This document shows, one piece after another, positions 15,305 to 23,920 of a stretch of DNA of 39,601 nt; positions within the stretch are counted from its first letter, which is position 1, and each line of letters begins with the position of its first letter. A model generated the notes under the pieces. The model did not search any database. It saw nothing but the letters and a program-made list of their open reading frames with translations, and was not told the origin of the DNA. Origin of the DNA: Candidatus Latescibacterota bacterium (GTDB lineage Bacteria > Latescibacterota > UBA2968 > UBA8231); contig SICG01000021.1 of NCBI GenBank assembly GCA_009691525.1, forward strand, positions 1 to 39,601. The letters are read 5' to 3'. Made by a program: the position numbers and the translations under genes.

Positions 15305-17194
15305 TCACCAGGGCAGAGCGTAGCTGGGATCGTTGACGAAGCGCTCCATGCCCAGTTCCAGCGTCACCCCGGTACCTGGGGCCAGGCGCACGCAGAAGGC
15401 CTTGTCATTCACCTCAACCACTCGCTCCTCCAGATCCGCCTCCACCCGCTCGCAGTACTGGGTATCTGTCCAGTGCGGGCTCAAGTCCCCGACGCGACCC
15501 CGCGTCCGGTATTTCACCTCCGTGAAACGGTGCTCGCCGAAGGCCCCGCCCTGCACCACCACCTGCCGCTCCTGGCCGGCGCTCAGGTTGACCAGGTGTA
15601 GCACTGCCCGGCGGTCCTCCAATTTCTCCACCAGTGCCGCCACCTCCGGGGGCAAACCCGGCCGCCGGGCCTGGGCGTCGAAGTAGCGCAAGCGCACCAT
15701 TAGCAGGCCGCCGTTGTAATTGAAGAGCGGCCCACCCATGGTCAGCTGCACCAGGCCTTCCACGGTGATCGGATTGCGCACCTGCAGGTACCAGTCGCCG
15801 TAGGTGGCCGGGTCCTGGGTGTCGTCGCGCATAAAGGCCAGGCGCTGGTACACCTGGGCGTGGTTGTGGCGCAGGATCTCCACCGGGTACTCCGGATATT
15901 CCCCCATCAGGTAGGAGAGCCAGGGCGCCTCATGGCCGCCGCTGTGTTTGGTGAAAAGCGGAATCACCTGCTGGTAGTCGCGGCTCTGGTGGTCGCGGGT
16001 GCGGCGGATGCGCTCCAGGTCCTCCCCGGCCATGCTCAGGGTCCATAAGTGAGCCAGGTACCGGGCCGAGAGCGGGGCATAGCCCTCCCAACCCCGGTCG
16101 TTGTAGAAGTGGGGCACCTGCAACGTGCCCTCCTCCACCCGTCCCTTTTCGATCAACAGGTCCAACTGGGCGCGGTAGAAGTCGAAGTAACTCCGGTCGC
16201 GCCACAATAGGGCCGCGTTCTCCACCGCACAGAGCGGCGCCTCCCCCAGGGTGTGCCAGCCGTGGGGCCAGGTCCACCCGTAGTACCCCCCGTACCACTT
16301 GCCCCCCATACATTCGCCGATCTGGCCCGAAAGGCCCACATTGTCGGGCAGCAGGCCGCCGTTCTGGCGGGCCCGCTCCATCCAGGCTTCCAGGTACTCC
16401 CGCACCCAGGCCCGGTACTGCTCACCGCCCTTGCCCAGGTACGCGTTGGCCACCAAGCTGGTGGCCGCCAGGTTGACCGCTGCGTCGCCGCGCGCCATGC
16501 GCGCCACGATGGCCGCACCCATCTTCAGTTCGTTGTCCGGGTCGCGCAGGTCCTCAACCGTCTGGATGCCGGGGATATCCAGGTACGGCAGGGGCCAGGG
16601 CTTCCAACTGGAGTACGCATAGCGGGTGTAGAATTTCTCGAAGTTGCGCCAGGCCGGCCCCATGCTGCCGTTGTGCGGCGAGCGGATCAGTTTGCGCTCG
16701 GGATCGTAGTTGGGCGCCTCGGGATCGGTGCCCAGAAAGAACCCGGCGTAGCGGCCGGCCCGTTCGGCATTGAGGCGGTGCTGCGGATCGGCCAGGCAGA
16801 GCAGGTAGAAAAAGACGTAGCCCTCGCCCTGGTGCATCCAGTCGTAGCCCTGCTCGTACTCCGCAACCACCATGGGATGGCCGTGGCCCGAGTCGTACCC
16901 GGCGAACTGCCGGGTGATGGCCTCCCACTCCCGGTGGGTGTGTTCGAGAAAACTGGAATCTCCTCCCAACAGGTAGAAAAGCGGCCAGTTGTGGAAACTC
17001 TCGTACGCGTCGTCCAGGCCGTCGATGCTGGAAAAGTCATCCGTGGTGGGCCACAAGATGGTCCCATCCGGGCGCACGTACTTCTCCAGGAGCGGGGCGG
17101 CCGACTGATTCATCAGGGCGATCAAGCTGCGTTCCAGCACTGCCCATTCAGGCGGGTGGATGAAGGGCGCGTCGGCTTCGATCTCAATCATCAT
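15305..17194 (-). CDS. Protein of unknown family, probable alpha-helical toroid carbohydrate-active enzyme
   Basis: I do not recognise this 629-residue protein. It has no obvious signal peptide or membrane segment, so it is probably cytoplasmic. It is rich in Trp, Tyr and His, with conserved-looking clusters such as SSIDGLDDAYESFHNWPLFY (residues 54-73), GYDWMHQGEGYVFFYLL and GWTWPHGWHTLGEAP. Alternating helices with aromatic and acidic loops suggest an (alpha/alpha)6 toroid like many lyases and glycosidases, followed by a beta-rich C-terminal domain from about residue 500. AAGGAG lies 13 bases before the first of two adjacent ATGs. It converges on the sugar-acid operon. A role in releasing or modifying the sugar that the operon consumes is only a guess. 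Confidence 0.75.
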   Translation of the reverse strand: MMIEIEADAPFIHPPEWAVLERSLIALMNQSAAPLLEKYVRPDGTILWPTTDDFSSIDGLDDAYESFHNWPLFYLLGGDSSFLEHTHREWEAITRQFAGYDSGHGHPMVVAEYEQGYDWMHQGEGYVFFYLLCLADPQHRLNAERAGRYAGFFLGTDPEAPNYDPERKLIRSPHNGSMGPAWRNFEKFYTRYAYSSWKPWPLPYLDIPGIQTVEDLRDPDNELKMGAAIVARMARGDAAVNLAATSLVANAYLGKGGEQYRAWVREYLEAWMERARQNGGLLPDNVGLSGQIGECMGGKWYGGYYGWTWPHGWHTLGEAPLCAVENAALLWRDRSYFDFYRAQLDLLIEKGRVEEGTLQVPHFYNDRGWEGYAPLSARYLAHLWTLSMAGEDLERIRRTRDHQSRDYQQVIPLFTKHSGGHEAPWLSYLMGEYPEYPVEILRHNHAQVYQRLAFMRDDTQDPATYGDWYLQVRNPITVEGLVQLTMGGPLFNYNGGLLMVRLRYFDAQARRPGLPPEVAALVEKLEDRRAVLHLVNLSAGQERQVVVQGGAFGEHRFTEVKYRTRGRVGDLSPHWTDTQYCERVEADLEERVVEVNDKAFCVRLAPGTGVTLELGMERFVNDPSYALPW

Positions 17195-17314
17195 GGCCTA
17201 AAGTAATCTCCTTGGGAATACGAAATTGACGTATATTCGGTTTGTCTCGAGAGGTTGCGCAGTGCATGCAGGGCCTCCCTTGTGATGAGGGATGACACCA
17301 ACAGGAGGTCTCCA

Positions 17315-17452
17315 GTGGGAGACACAGGCAAGAAGGACAAAGACAAGCGGCGCAAGCAGGAGATCGCGAAAAAGGAAAAAATAAACAAAGAAAAACAGGA
17401 CAAAAAAACACCTACTACCATGCAACCGCTGGCGAGAACCAAGAAGAAGTAA
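17315..17452 (+). CDS. Small Lys/Arg-rich protein (45 residues)
   Basis: A GTG at 17315 follows CAGGAGGT with ideal spacing and opens a 45-residue frame. The product is extremely basic and charged (GKKDKDKRRKQEIAKKEK near the N-terminus, ending in RTKKK), with no hydrophobic segment. Such peptides usually bind nucleic acid or the ribosome. Codon use is much more A-rich than the neighbours because of the Lys codons. The frame extends upstream to an ATG at 17255, but that start has no ribosome site and the upstream residues are unlike the rest. It stops 8 bases before the end of the convergent RluA gene. Function unknown. Confidence 0.6.
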   Translation: MGDTGKKDKDKRRKQEIAKKEKINKEKQDKKTPTTMQPLARTKKK

Positions 17453-17459
17453 GCACCCA

Positions 17460-18395
17460 TCACCGCACCCCTGTGGCCAGGCGTAAACACGAGGGTGGCT
17501 CACATTCGATGAGTACTTCGCGCCCCGTGCGGGGATGGCAGAAGCTCAACTCGGCGGCATGCAGATGGTACCCGCGGTCGCCAGGCACCGCCTGCGTATC
17601 CGGGGCGGGTAACCCTCCCGCCACATAGAGGGGATCCCCCACCAGCGGGTGTCCGGCTGCCGCCAGATGGATGCGGATCTGGTGCGGCCGGCCGGTGGTG
17701 ATGCCCACGTCGCACAGGAAGGAATCGGCGTAGCGTTCGAGGACGATGACCTGAGATAAGGAGGGCTTGCCCTCGGGGCTGGCGGCATGGAGCCAGCCCA
17801 GCAGGGGATGGGGCATCGGGCCGATAGGGGTGGAGATCGTCCGGTTATCCCACTCAGGGAGTCCGCTGGCCAGCGCCCGATAGCGTTTACCTACCTCCTT
17901 ACCTGACCACTGCCGCATCAAGGCGGTGCGCGCAGGGTGGTTGCGGGCGCACAACACCACGCCCGAGGTCCATCGGCCCAAGCGGTGGACCGGGGCGGCA
18001 TCCGGCATGTAAGCCTGCACCTTGAAGAGCAAGGTCGCCTGGAGGAAATTGGCGCCTGGCAGGGTCGGCAATCCCGCTGGTTTGGCCACGGCGAGCAGGT
18101 CTTCGTCTTCGTACAGCACCGCAAAAGACCTGGGAGCCTCTGGCTCGGCCCAGGGCGGACGCTTCCAGACCAACTCGCTCCCTCGGTGCAAGGCGCTTTC
18201 GACATGCCCGACCTGCGCGTCGAGGCGCACCCGTCCCGAGACGATGCGGTATGCCCATTCCTCCCGCGACGAGTGGGCATACCGCCGGCTCAGGTACCCC
18301 AGCAAGGTCTTCCCGTCGGCGTCAGGTCCGAGCCGCTCGCGGTACTCACAGCCATCGTTCAATTGCACCGATACACCAGCCTCATCACCCATCAT
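17460..18395 (-). CDS. RluA-family RNA pseudouridine synthase with altered catalytic motif
   Basis: The 311-residue product has an N-terminal S4-like region (residues 25-75) and the RluA catalytic domain: YEDEDLLAVAKPAGLPTLPG near residue 100, the signature PVHRLGRWTSGVVLCA near residue 140, TGRPHQIRIHLAAAGHPLVGDPLY near residue 235, and a C-terminal LHAAELSF. RluA enzymes isomerise uridine in rRNA or tRNA using the Asp of HRLD..TSG. Here that position reads Gly (GGC), one base from an Asp codon. Either catalysis differs, the enzyme is inactive, or a base is wrong. The start 9 bases after the dehydratase stop, with AGGGGGA upstream, makes the two genes an operon. Confidence 0.87.
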   Translation of the reverse strand: MMGDEAGVSVQLNDGCEYRERLGPDADGKTLLGYLSRRYAHSSREEWAYRIVSGRVRLDAQVGHVESALHRGSELVWKRPPWAEPEAPRSFAVLYEDEDLLAVAKPAGLPTLPGANFLQATLLFKVQAYMPDAAPVHRLGRWTSGVVLCARNHPARTALMRQWSGKEVGKRYRALASGLPEWDNRTISTPIGPMPHPLLGWLHAASPEGKPSLSQVIVLERYADSFLCDVGITTGRPHQIRIHLAAAGHPLVGDPLYVAGGLPAPDTQAVPGDRGYHLHAAELSFCHPRTGREVLIECEPPSCLRLATGVR

Positions 18396-18404
18396 CTTGT
18401 CCCC

Positions 18405-20150
18405 CTACACTCCTGCCCCCATCACTGCCCCGGTGGAAGTGGGCCCCACACTCTGGCTATAAAAGCGCAGCAGTGGCCCGTAGTCCCGTTGTGGCCCGGC
18501 AAATTGCCCACTCTGCCGCCGCGCCGCAAAAAACGCCTCGTCCGCCGGCACGCCCTCCACCAACAGATTCAGCCGCCGCTCGTAGAGGTCGATGTCGATC
18601 TCGTCGCCCTCGGCCACCAACCCGATAGGCCCGCCCCTGGCCGCCTCGGGGTCCACGTGGCCGATGCAGGGCCCGCGCGTGGCCCCCGAATAACGCCCGT
18701 CGGTGACCAAGCTGACCGAGTTACCCAGCCCCATCCCGTGGGCCGTGGCCGCCAACAGCGACAACTCCCGCATCCCGGGTCCGCCCGCTGGCCCCTCCCA
18801 GTTGACCACCACCACATCGCCGGGCTTGATGCAGCCGCCTTCCAGCGCGTCGCGGGCCTCCTCCTCGCAGGGGAAAACCCTGGCCGGCCCCCGGTGCCGC
18901 CACATCGAACTCTCCACCGCACTGACCTTGACCAGGGCGCAGCCCAAGTTACCGCGCAGCACCCGCATCCCCCCTTCGGGATGCAGCGGCTTGGCAAAGG
19001 GCGCGATGATCTGGGGGTTGAGGTTTTGCGCCTCGTCCATCAACTGCCCGGTGGTCTTGCCGCTGAGGGTGAGCACTTCTTCCTGCACCAACCCGCCCTG
19101 GCGCAATTCCTTCATCACCGCCCAGATCCCCCCGGCCAGGCCCAAGTCGGTGGGAAAATACACCGAGGCCGGGCGGAAGCGGCCCAGCAGCGGTGTGGTG
19201 CGGGAGAGTTGGTCGAAGTCCTCCACCGACAACTCGATGCCCAGCTGCGCGGCGATGGCCGGCAGATGCAGGGCCGCATTGGTGGAGCCGCCCACCGCCA
19301 GCACCGCGCGCACCGCGTGTTCAAAGGCCGCACGGCCCAGCAACACCGAGGGCAGGGCCGTCCGGTCCCCGCGCAGCCAGTAGTCGGCGCAGCGGCGCAC
19401 CACCAGTTGACCGGCCTCCCAGCCCAGGCGCGCCAGTTCGGGGTTGAGTTCGCCCTTGTTGCCCGGTGCCATCGCCAAAATGGTGCCGTTGCCAGGCAGC
19501 GAGAGCCCCAGCACCTCGCAGACCAGCGACATGGTGGTGGCGGTGCCCATCATATTGCAGCCCCCCGGCGTGGCGCAGGTATGCTCGATGATCTGCTCGT
19601 ACTCGGCGTCGGCCAGCTTGCCGGCCAGGTGCATGCCGTGAGCTTCCTTGATGTCGCTGGTGCCCAGGGCGGCGCGGCCCGGAATCTTGTCGGTGGAGTA
19701 GGTGCCCATCAGCCCGCCGGTGACAAAAACCGCCGGCACATCGACACGAGCCACGGCCATCAGCATCGCCGGGGTGATCTTGTCGCAGGAGGAGATGCAG
19801 ACCAGGGCGTCGAACTGGTGCATCTGCACCTTGGCCTCCACCGCCCCGGCCCCCAGATCGCGGCTGAGCAGGGACCAGTGCATGCCCTCCCCCTGGGCGA
19901 TGCCGTCGCAGCCAGCGGGGATATTGGTGATATACCCCTCGCCGCCGGCCTCGTACACCGCCTCTTTGACGATGCGGGCCAACTGGTGGAGGTGCACGTG
20001 GCCGGCGGTGGAATCGTCGGCGGAAGAGACGATGCCGATCTTGGGCCGCTGCAACACGTCGAGGGGATGCGAGCCAGTGCCGATGTACAGGGCGCGGGCG
20101 TAGTCGCTCTGGCGGGCGGTGCGGAAAGATCCGGTCGGACGCAAGGGCAT
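18405..20150 (-). CDS. IlvD/Edd-family iron-sulfur dehydratase, probable sugar-acid dehydratase
   Basis: The 581-residue product is an IlvD/Edd dehydratase, which removes water from 2,3-dihydroxy acids to give 2-oxo-3-deoxy acids. Cluster and metal motifs seen are [34 protein letters not shown] and, near the C-terminus, [17 protein letters not shown]. The N-terminal cysteine of the IlvD motif (PCN) is missing: the equivalent stretch reads [11 protein letters not shown], nearer to the SAHQP of Edd. That points to a sugar acid rather than the valine-pathway substrate. I chose the ATG at 20150 (GAGGA just upstream, conserved sequence soon after); the frame runs on to 20237. It is divergent from the helicase gene and upstream of the RluA gene. 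Confidence 0.85.
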   Translation of the reverse strand: MPLRPTGSFRTARQSDYARALYIGTGSHPLDVLQRPKIGIVSSADDSTAGHVHLHQLARIVKEAVYEAGGEGYITNIPAGCDGIAQGEGMHWSLLSRDLGAGAVEAKVQMHQFDALVCISSCDKITPAMLMAVARVDVPAVFVTGGLMGTYSTDKIPGRAALGTSDIKEAHGMHLAGKLADAEYEQIIEHTCATPGGCNMMGTATTMSLVCEVLGLSLPGNGTILAMAPGNKGELNPELARLGWEAGQLVVRRCADYWLRGDRTALPSVLLGRAAFEHAVRAVLAVGGSTNAALHLPAIAAQLGIELSVEDFDQLSRTTPLLGRFRPASVYFPTDLGLAGGIWAVMKELRQGGLVQEEVLTLSGKTTGQLMDEAQNLNPQIIAPFAKPLHPEGGMRVLRGNLGCALVKVSAVESSMWRHRGPARVFPCEEEARDALEGGCIKPGDVVVVNWEGPAGGPGMRELSLLAATAHGMGLGNSVSLVTDGRYSGATRGPCIGHVDPEAARGGPIGLVAEGDEIDIDLYERRLNLLVEGVPADEAFFAARRQSGQFAGPQRDYGPLLRFYSQSVGPTSTGAVMGAGV

Positions 20151-20272
20151 GGGTCCTCGGAAGGGGTGAAGAGCTGCGCTAAAAGTACCCTTTCTCGGAG
20201 ACCGGATCAACTCACTTGATCGGGTTCCGGCCATCACCTATTCTAGGAAACCCCCCTTTGCTCTCCAGGAGC

Positions 20273-23230
20273 GTGCCGGCCTTGATCCGCCCTCTCACCC
20301 CCGAACCACCCGAGCCCCTCGCCGATTTTCTCGACTATCTCAAGAGCCGCGTCATCGGCGATGCCATCGTCCACCACCAGCTCATCCCGCCCCGTCCCGA
20401 GCGCCTGGCCGAGGATCTGGGACAGTTGCCCCTGCGGGTGCAGCAGGTGGTGCGAGCCGCCGGCATCGAGCAGCTCTATTCCCATCAGGCCGAGGCCATC
20501 GCCCAGATCCTGGCCGGCCGCCATGTGGTGGTCTGCACCCCCACGGCCAGCGGCAAGACCCTGATCTACAACGCCGTGGTGCTGGCCTCACTTTTGGCAG
20601 ACCCCACCGGCCACGCCCTCTATCTCTTTCCGCTCAAGGCCCTGGAGCAGGACCAACTCGACGAGGCCCAGACCCTCATCGGCAAGCTGGGCGGTCAACT
20701 GCGGGTGGCGGTGTACGACGGGGACACCCCCGACTACCAGCGCAAGAAGATCAAGGCCTCCCCACCCCAACTGCTGATCTCCACCCCGGACATGTTGCAC
20801 GCCGGCATGCTCGCCTTCCACGAGCAGTGGGCCGCCTTTTTCTCGGGGCTCAAATATATCGTCATCGACGAGTTGCACACCTACAGCGGCATCTTTGGCA
20901 CCCACGTTTTGCACCTCTTCCGCCGGCTCAACCGCCTCTGCGCCTTCTACGGCAGCAGTCCGGTGTACATCACCTGCTCGGCCACCATCGGCAACCCCGC
21001 GGAACTGGCGCACAACCTGCTCAACCGCCCCTTCCAGGTTATCGCCGAAAATGGGGCTCCAGCCGCTGCCCGCCATTTCCTGCTGCTCAACCCCGTCGAG
21101 AGTCCCAACACCCTGGCCGCCCGCCTGCTGCAGCTGAGTGTGGCCCGCCAGTTGCGCACCATCGTCTTCACCCGCGCCCGGCTGATCACCGAATTGATCT
21201 ACCGCTGGGTCACCCAGGGCCGCCGCGACTTGCGCCAGCAGATCAGTTCCTACCGCTCCGGGTACCTGCCCGAGGAGCGGCGGCAGATCGAGGCCGCCCT
21301 CTTCAGCGGCGATTTGCTGGGCGTGGTTTCCACCTCGGCGCTGGAGCTGGGCATCGACATCGGCGGCCTGGACGTGTGTATCCTAGTGGGGTACCCCGGC
21401 TCGGTGGTCAACACCTGGCAGCGGGCCGGCAGGGTGGGGCGCTCTGGACGCCAGTCCCTGGTGCTGCTTTTGGCCAGCCAGGACGCCCTCGACCAGTTCT
21501 TCATGAAACACCCGGCCCAGTTCTTTGGCCGCGCCCTCGAAGAAGCGGTGGTGGACCCGGGCAACAAACACATCCTCAAGGCCCACCTCACCTGCGCCGC
21601 CCAGGAACTGCCGCTGATGGCCGAGGAGCCCGAGTACCAGATGCCCAACTGGCGCGAGGCCGTAGACGAATTGGTGGCGGAGGGTGGACTCCTCCAGAGC
21701 GCCGAGGGGGATTCGTGGCACGCCGGCCGCAAGCAGCCCCAGCGCCTGGTGAACCTGCGCAGCATCGGCGAGTCGTGGACCCTCTACGAAAAGGAGGGCA
21801 AGACCCTCATCGGCACTATCAGCGGCGGCCAGCTCTATTCCGAGTGTTACCCAGGAGCCCTCTACCTGCACCGGGGCAAGCAGTTCCTCATCATTAGCCA
21901 CGACCCGGCGCGCCGGCACATCCACGCCGAGGAGGTGGACGCCGCGTACTACACCCGGCCCAAGACCGAGAAGGAAACCGAGGTGCTGGCCGAGTTGCGC
22001 TCGCGGCCCCTGGCCAACTGCCTGGCCAAGCTGGGCCGGCTCAAGGTGAGTTCCCAGGTGGTGGGCTTCGAGAAGGTGCGGGTGGGCGACCAGGTGGTGC
22101 TCTCCCAGCACCCGCTGGAAGCGCCGGTGGAGCACTTCGAGACCATCGGTTTCTGGCTGGAGTTGGAGACCCCCTTTAAGAAGGAGTTGCGGCGACGCGG
22201 CTTCCACCACATGGGCTCCATGCACGCGGTGGAACACGCGATGAAATCCCTCTTCCCCTTGCTGGCCCTGTGCAACCGCACCGACGTGGGCGGCATCTGC
22301 TACCCGCTCCATCCCCAGTTGCGCAAGGGCACCATCTTTGTCTACGACTACCACCCCGGCGGCATCGGCCTGGCCGAAAAGGGCTACGCCCTCTTAGACC
22401 GCTTGCTGGAACTGACCCTCGAGCTGATTGAAGGCTGTGACTGCGAACTGGGCTGCCCCTCCTGCATCCATTTCCCCACCTGCGGGGCGGGCAACGTGCC
22501 CCTGGACAAGGCCGGCTCCATCTATCTTTTGCAGTTGCTCACCGGCCGCCAGCAACTGCCCATGGGCAGCGGGCCAGGCTCATCGGTGGAGGAGGAACCG
22601 CCCATCTTCGCCGGCTGGGAGGAGGAAGCGCTACCCCTTGAACCAGAAAAACCCAGCGGCCCGCACGTGGTGGTCTTTGACCTGGAGACCATGCGCAGCG
22701 CTGCCGAAGTGGGGGGCTGGGACAAGGCCCAGCTGATGGGCATGTCGGTGGGGGTGGTGTGGGATAGCCGGCTGGGGGAATGCCAGAGCTACTTCGCCGA
22801 CCAGGCCGAGGCCCTGGTCGAACACCTGCGCCGGGCCGAGCTGGTGGTGGGCTTCAACATCGCCGGCTTCGACTACCGCGTGCTGGCCGGGTACAGCCCC
22901 TTTGACTTCAGCCAGCTCAATACCCTCGATATCTTGCAGGAGGTGTACGGCCGGCTCAAGCACCGGGTCAGTCTCGATGCCCTGATCCGCGCCACCCTCA
23001 ACCGTCCCAAAACCGCCGACGGGTTGCAGGCCCTGCAGTGGTACAAAGAGGGTCGGCTGGACCTGATCGAGGAGTACTGCCGCAAGGACGTGGAAGCCAC
23101 CCGCGACCTCTTCCAATACGGACTGGACCAGGGCTACCTGCTCTTCGACCGCAAGGACCAAGCCCGCCTGCGCGTGCCGACCGAATGGAACGTGGAGGAA
23201 CTCACCGCGCGAAAAAAGAAGATCCCGTAA
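20273..23230 (+). CDS. mrfA: MrfA/Hrq1-type DEAH helicase fused to an MrfB-like DEDDy exonuclease
   Basis: From the GTG start the product is about 985 residues. The superfamily-2 helicase core has Walker A TPTASGKT (about 89-96), the DEAH-type box DELH, SAT, and motif VI QRAGRVGRSGR. A DUF1998/MZB domain with four cysteines (CDCELGCPSC...C, near residue 735) follows, as in B. subtilis MrfA (YprA) and yeast Hrq1. From about residue 825 a second enzyme begins: VVFDLETM (ExoI), VGFNIAGFDYRVL (ExoII) and EYCRKDVEAT (ExoIII), a DEDDy exonuclease like MrfB (YprB). MrfA and MrfB work together in mitomycin-adduct excision repair, so a one-chain version fits. The start is uncertain: TTG at 20216, GTG at 20273 or TTG at 20282. 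Confidence 0.9.
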   Translation: MPALIRPLTPEPPEPLADFLDYLKSRVIGDAIVHHQLIPPRPERLAEDLGQLPLRVQQVVRAAGIEQLYSHQAEAIAQILAGRHVVVCTPTASGKTLIYNAVVLASLLADPTGHALYLFPLKALEQDQLDEAQTLIGKLGGQLRVAVYDGDTPDYQRKKIKASPPQLLISTPDMLHAGMLAFHEQWAAFFSGLKYIVIDELHTYSGIFGTHVLHLFRRLNRLCAFYGSSPVYITCSATIGNPAELAHNLLNRPFQVIAENGAPAAARHFLLLNPVESPNTLAARLLQLSVARQLRTIVFTRARLITELIYRWVTQGRRDLRQQISSYRSGYLPEERRQIEAALFSGDLLGVVSTSALELGIDIGGLDVCILVGYPGSVVNTWQRAGRVGRSGRQSLVLLLASQDALDQFFMKHPAQFFGRALEEAVVDPGNKHILKAHLTCAAQELPLMAEEPEYQMPNWREAVDELVAEGGLLQSAEGDSWHAGRKQPQRLVNLRSIGESWTLYEKEGKTLIGTISGGQLYSECYPGALYLHRGKQFLIISHDPARRHIHAEEVDAAYYTRPKTEKETEVLAELRSRPLANCLAKLGRLKVSSQVVGFEKVRVGDQVVLSQHPLEAPVEHFETIGFWLELETPFKKELRRRGFHHMGSMHAVEHAMKSLFPLLALCNRTDVGGICYPLHPQLRKGTIFVYDYHPGGIGLAEKGYALLDRLLELTLELIEGCDCELGCPSCIHFPTCGAGNVPLDKAGSIYLLQLLTGRQQLPMGSGPGSSVEEEPPIFAGWEEEALPLEPEKPSGPHVVVFDLETMRSAAEVGGWDKAQLMGMSVGVVWDSRLGECQSYFADQAEALVEHLRRAELVVGFNIAGFDYRVLAGYSPFDFSQLNTLDILQEVYGRLKHRVSLDALIRATLNRPKTADGLQALQWYKEGRLDLIEEYCRKDVEATRDLFQYGLDQGYLLFDRKDQARLRVPTEWNVEELTARKKKIP

Positions 23231-23240
23231 AGAAAAGCGG

Positions 23241-23375
23241 AGGGGAGATGACCCTGGAGGCCTTTACTGGGGACGCAGCACCATCTATATGGTGCTGCGG
23301 GGCCTGGGGGCTGAGCCGGGCGTCGGTGGCAGGCCTGGGCATCGGGAAAGGCCGGAAGGGTCGCTCCCCGACGCG
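23241..23375 (+). repeat. Structured intergenic repeat, copy R2
   Basis: It begins with GGGGAGATGACCCTG, shared almost exactly with R3 and R4, and ends with GGGTCGCTCCCCGACGCG, shared with R4. The closing stem is GGCCTTT (23259-23265) with AAAGGCC (23347-23353). Inside sits a 10-base-arm hairpin at 23275-23298 (left arm GCAGCACCAT, 4-base loop) related to the one at 3508-3531. It lies between the helicase gene and the convergent VOC gene, 10 bases after the helicase stop. Confidence 0.7.
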
Positions 23376-23390
23376 CCCGGTACCCCCCCC

Positions 23391-23852
23391 TCAGGAACCG
23401 AAATTCTCCAGTAACTCCACCGCCACCGCCAGATCGTGTTCGCTGCTCAGGTAGGTATAGCGCCCGCCCGTATAATCCCCCTGCTGCACCACTGGAATGC
23501 CCTTGGTCGCCAGCTCACTTGTCAACTCGTCCGTGCCCTTGACCCGGAAGGCCAGGTGATGCACCCCCTCGCCCTTCTGCTCCAGAAAGTCCCTCCAGGT
23601 GCTGGGACCGCCGATGGGCTCGATCAATTCCAGGCTCATTTGGTCGCCCATCTTGAAGAAGGCCAGCTTGGCGCGCGCCTCAGTAGGGGCGCCCTGGTAG
23701 CGGGTGTGGGCCTCGGACTCAGGGGCGGTGGTGATGATGGGCGGCACCTCCACCCCGAAGAGAGCCGCGTACTTCTTCGCCGAAGCCTCGATATCGCGCA
23801 CCACCAGGCCTACCTGGCAGATGACATTGGCGCCGAAATAGTTTTTGCCCAT
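23391..23852 (-). CDS. VOC-family (glyoxalase/methylmalonyl-CoA epimerase-like) protein
   Basis: The 153-residue product has two beta-alpha-beta-beta-beta modules of the vicinal oxygen chelate fold: ICQVGLVVRDIEASAKKYAALFGV at residues 11-34 and GVHHLAFRV from residue 96. Candidate metal ligands are Q13 (where many relatives have His), E75 or E78 (LELIEP), H98 or H99, and E146 (VELLEN). Length and layout fit methylmalonyl-CoA epimerase or a glyoxalase/dioxygenase-like enzyme. It is divergent from the alcohol dehydrogenase at 23921, with 68 bases between them that must hold both promoters. The substrate is unknown. Confidence 0.82.
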   Translation of the reverse strand: MGKNYFGANVICQVGLVVRDIEASAKKYAALFGVEVPPIITTAPESEAHTRYQGAPTEARAKLAFFKMGDQMSLELIEPIGGPSTWRDFLEQKGEGVHHLAFRVKGTDELTSELATKGIPVVQQGDYTGGRYTYLSSEHDLAVAVELLENFGS

Positions 23853-23920
23853 GGCCTCTTCCTCTCTCTTGAGTGTACGCCCTATATTTACGAGCCAAAA
23901 ATAGGCGAAAGGGAAAACCC

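Noticed and set aside
17937-20219. A 760-residue plus-strand frame opposite the RluA and IlvD/Edd genes
   Set aside because: The composition is Pro/His/Gly/Arg-rich with no motif, and both minus-strand genes carry unmistakable catalytic signatures.
23275-23298. Hairpin after the helicase gene as an intrinsic terminator
   Set aside because: It is a strong stem but has no following T-run, and the same hairpin type occurs elsewhere inside repeats, so it is treated as a repeat module.
23853-23920. Imperfect inverted repeat (GCCCTATATTT and AAAAATAGGC) between the VOC and alcohol dehydrogenase genes as an operator
   Set aside because: The match is imperfect and short, and no regulator gene is adjacent to support it.
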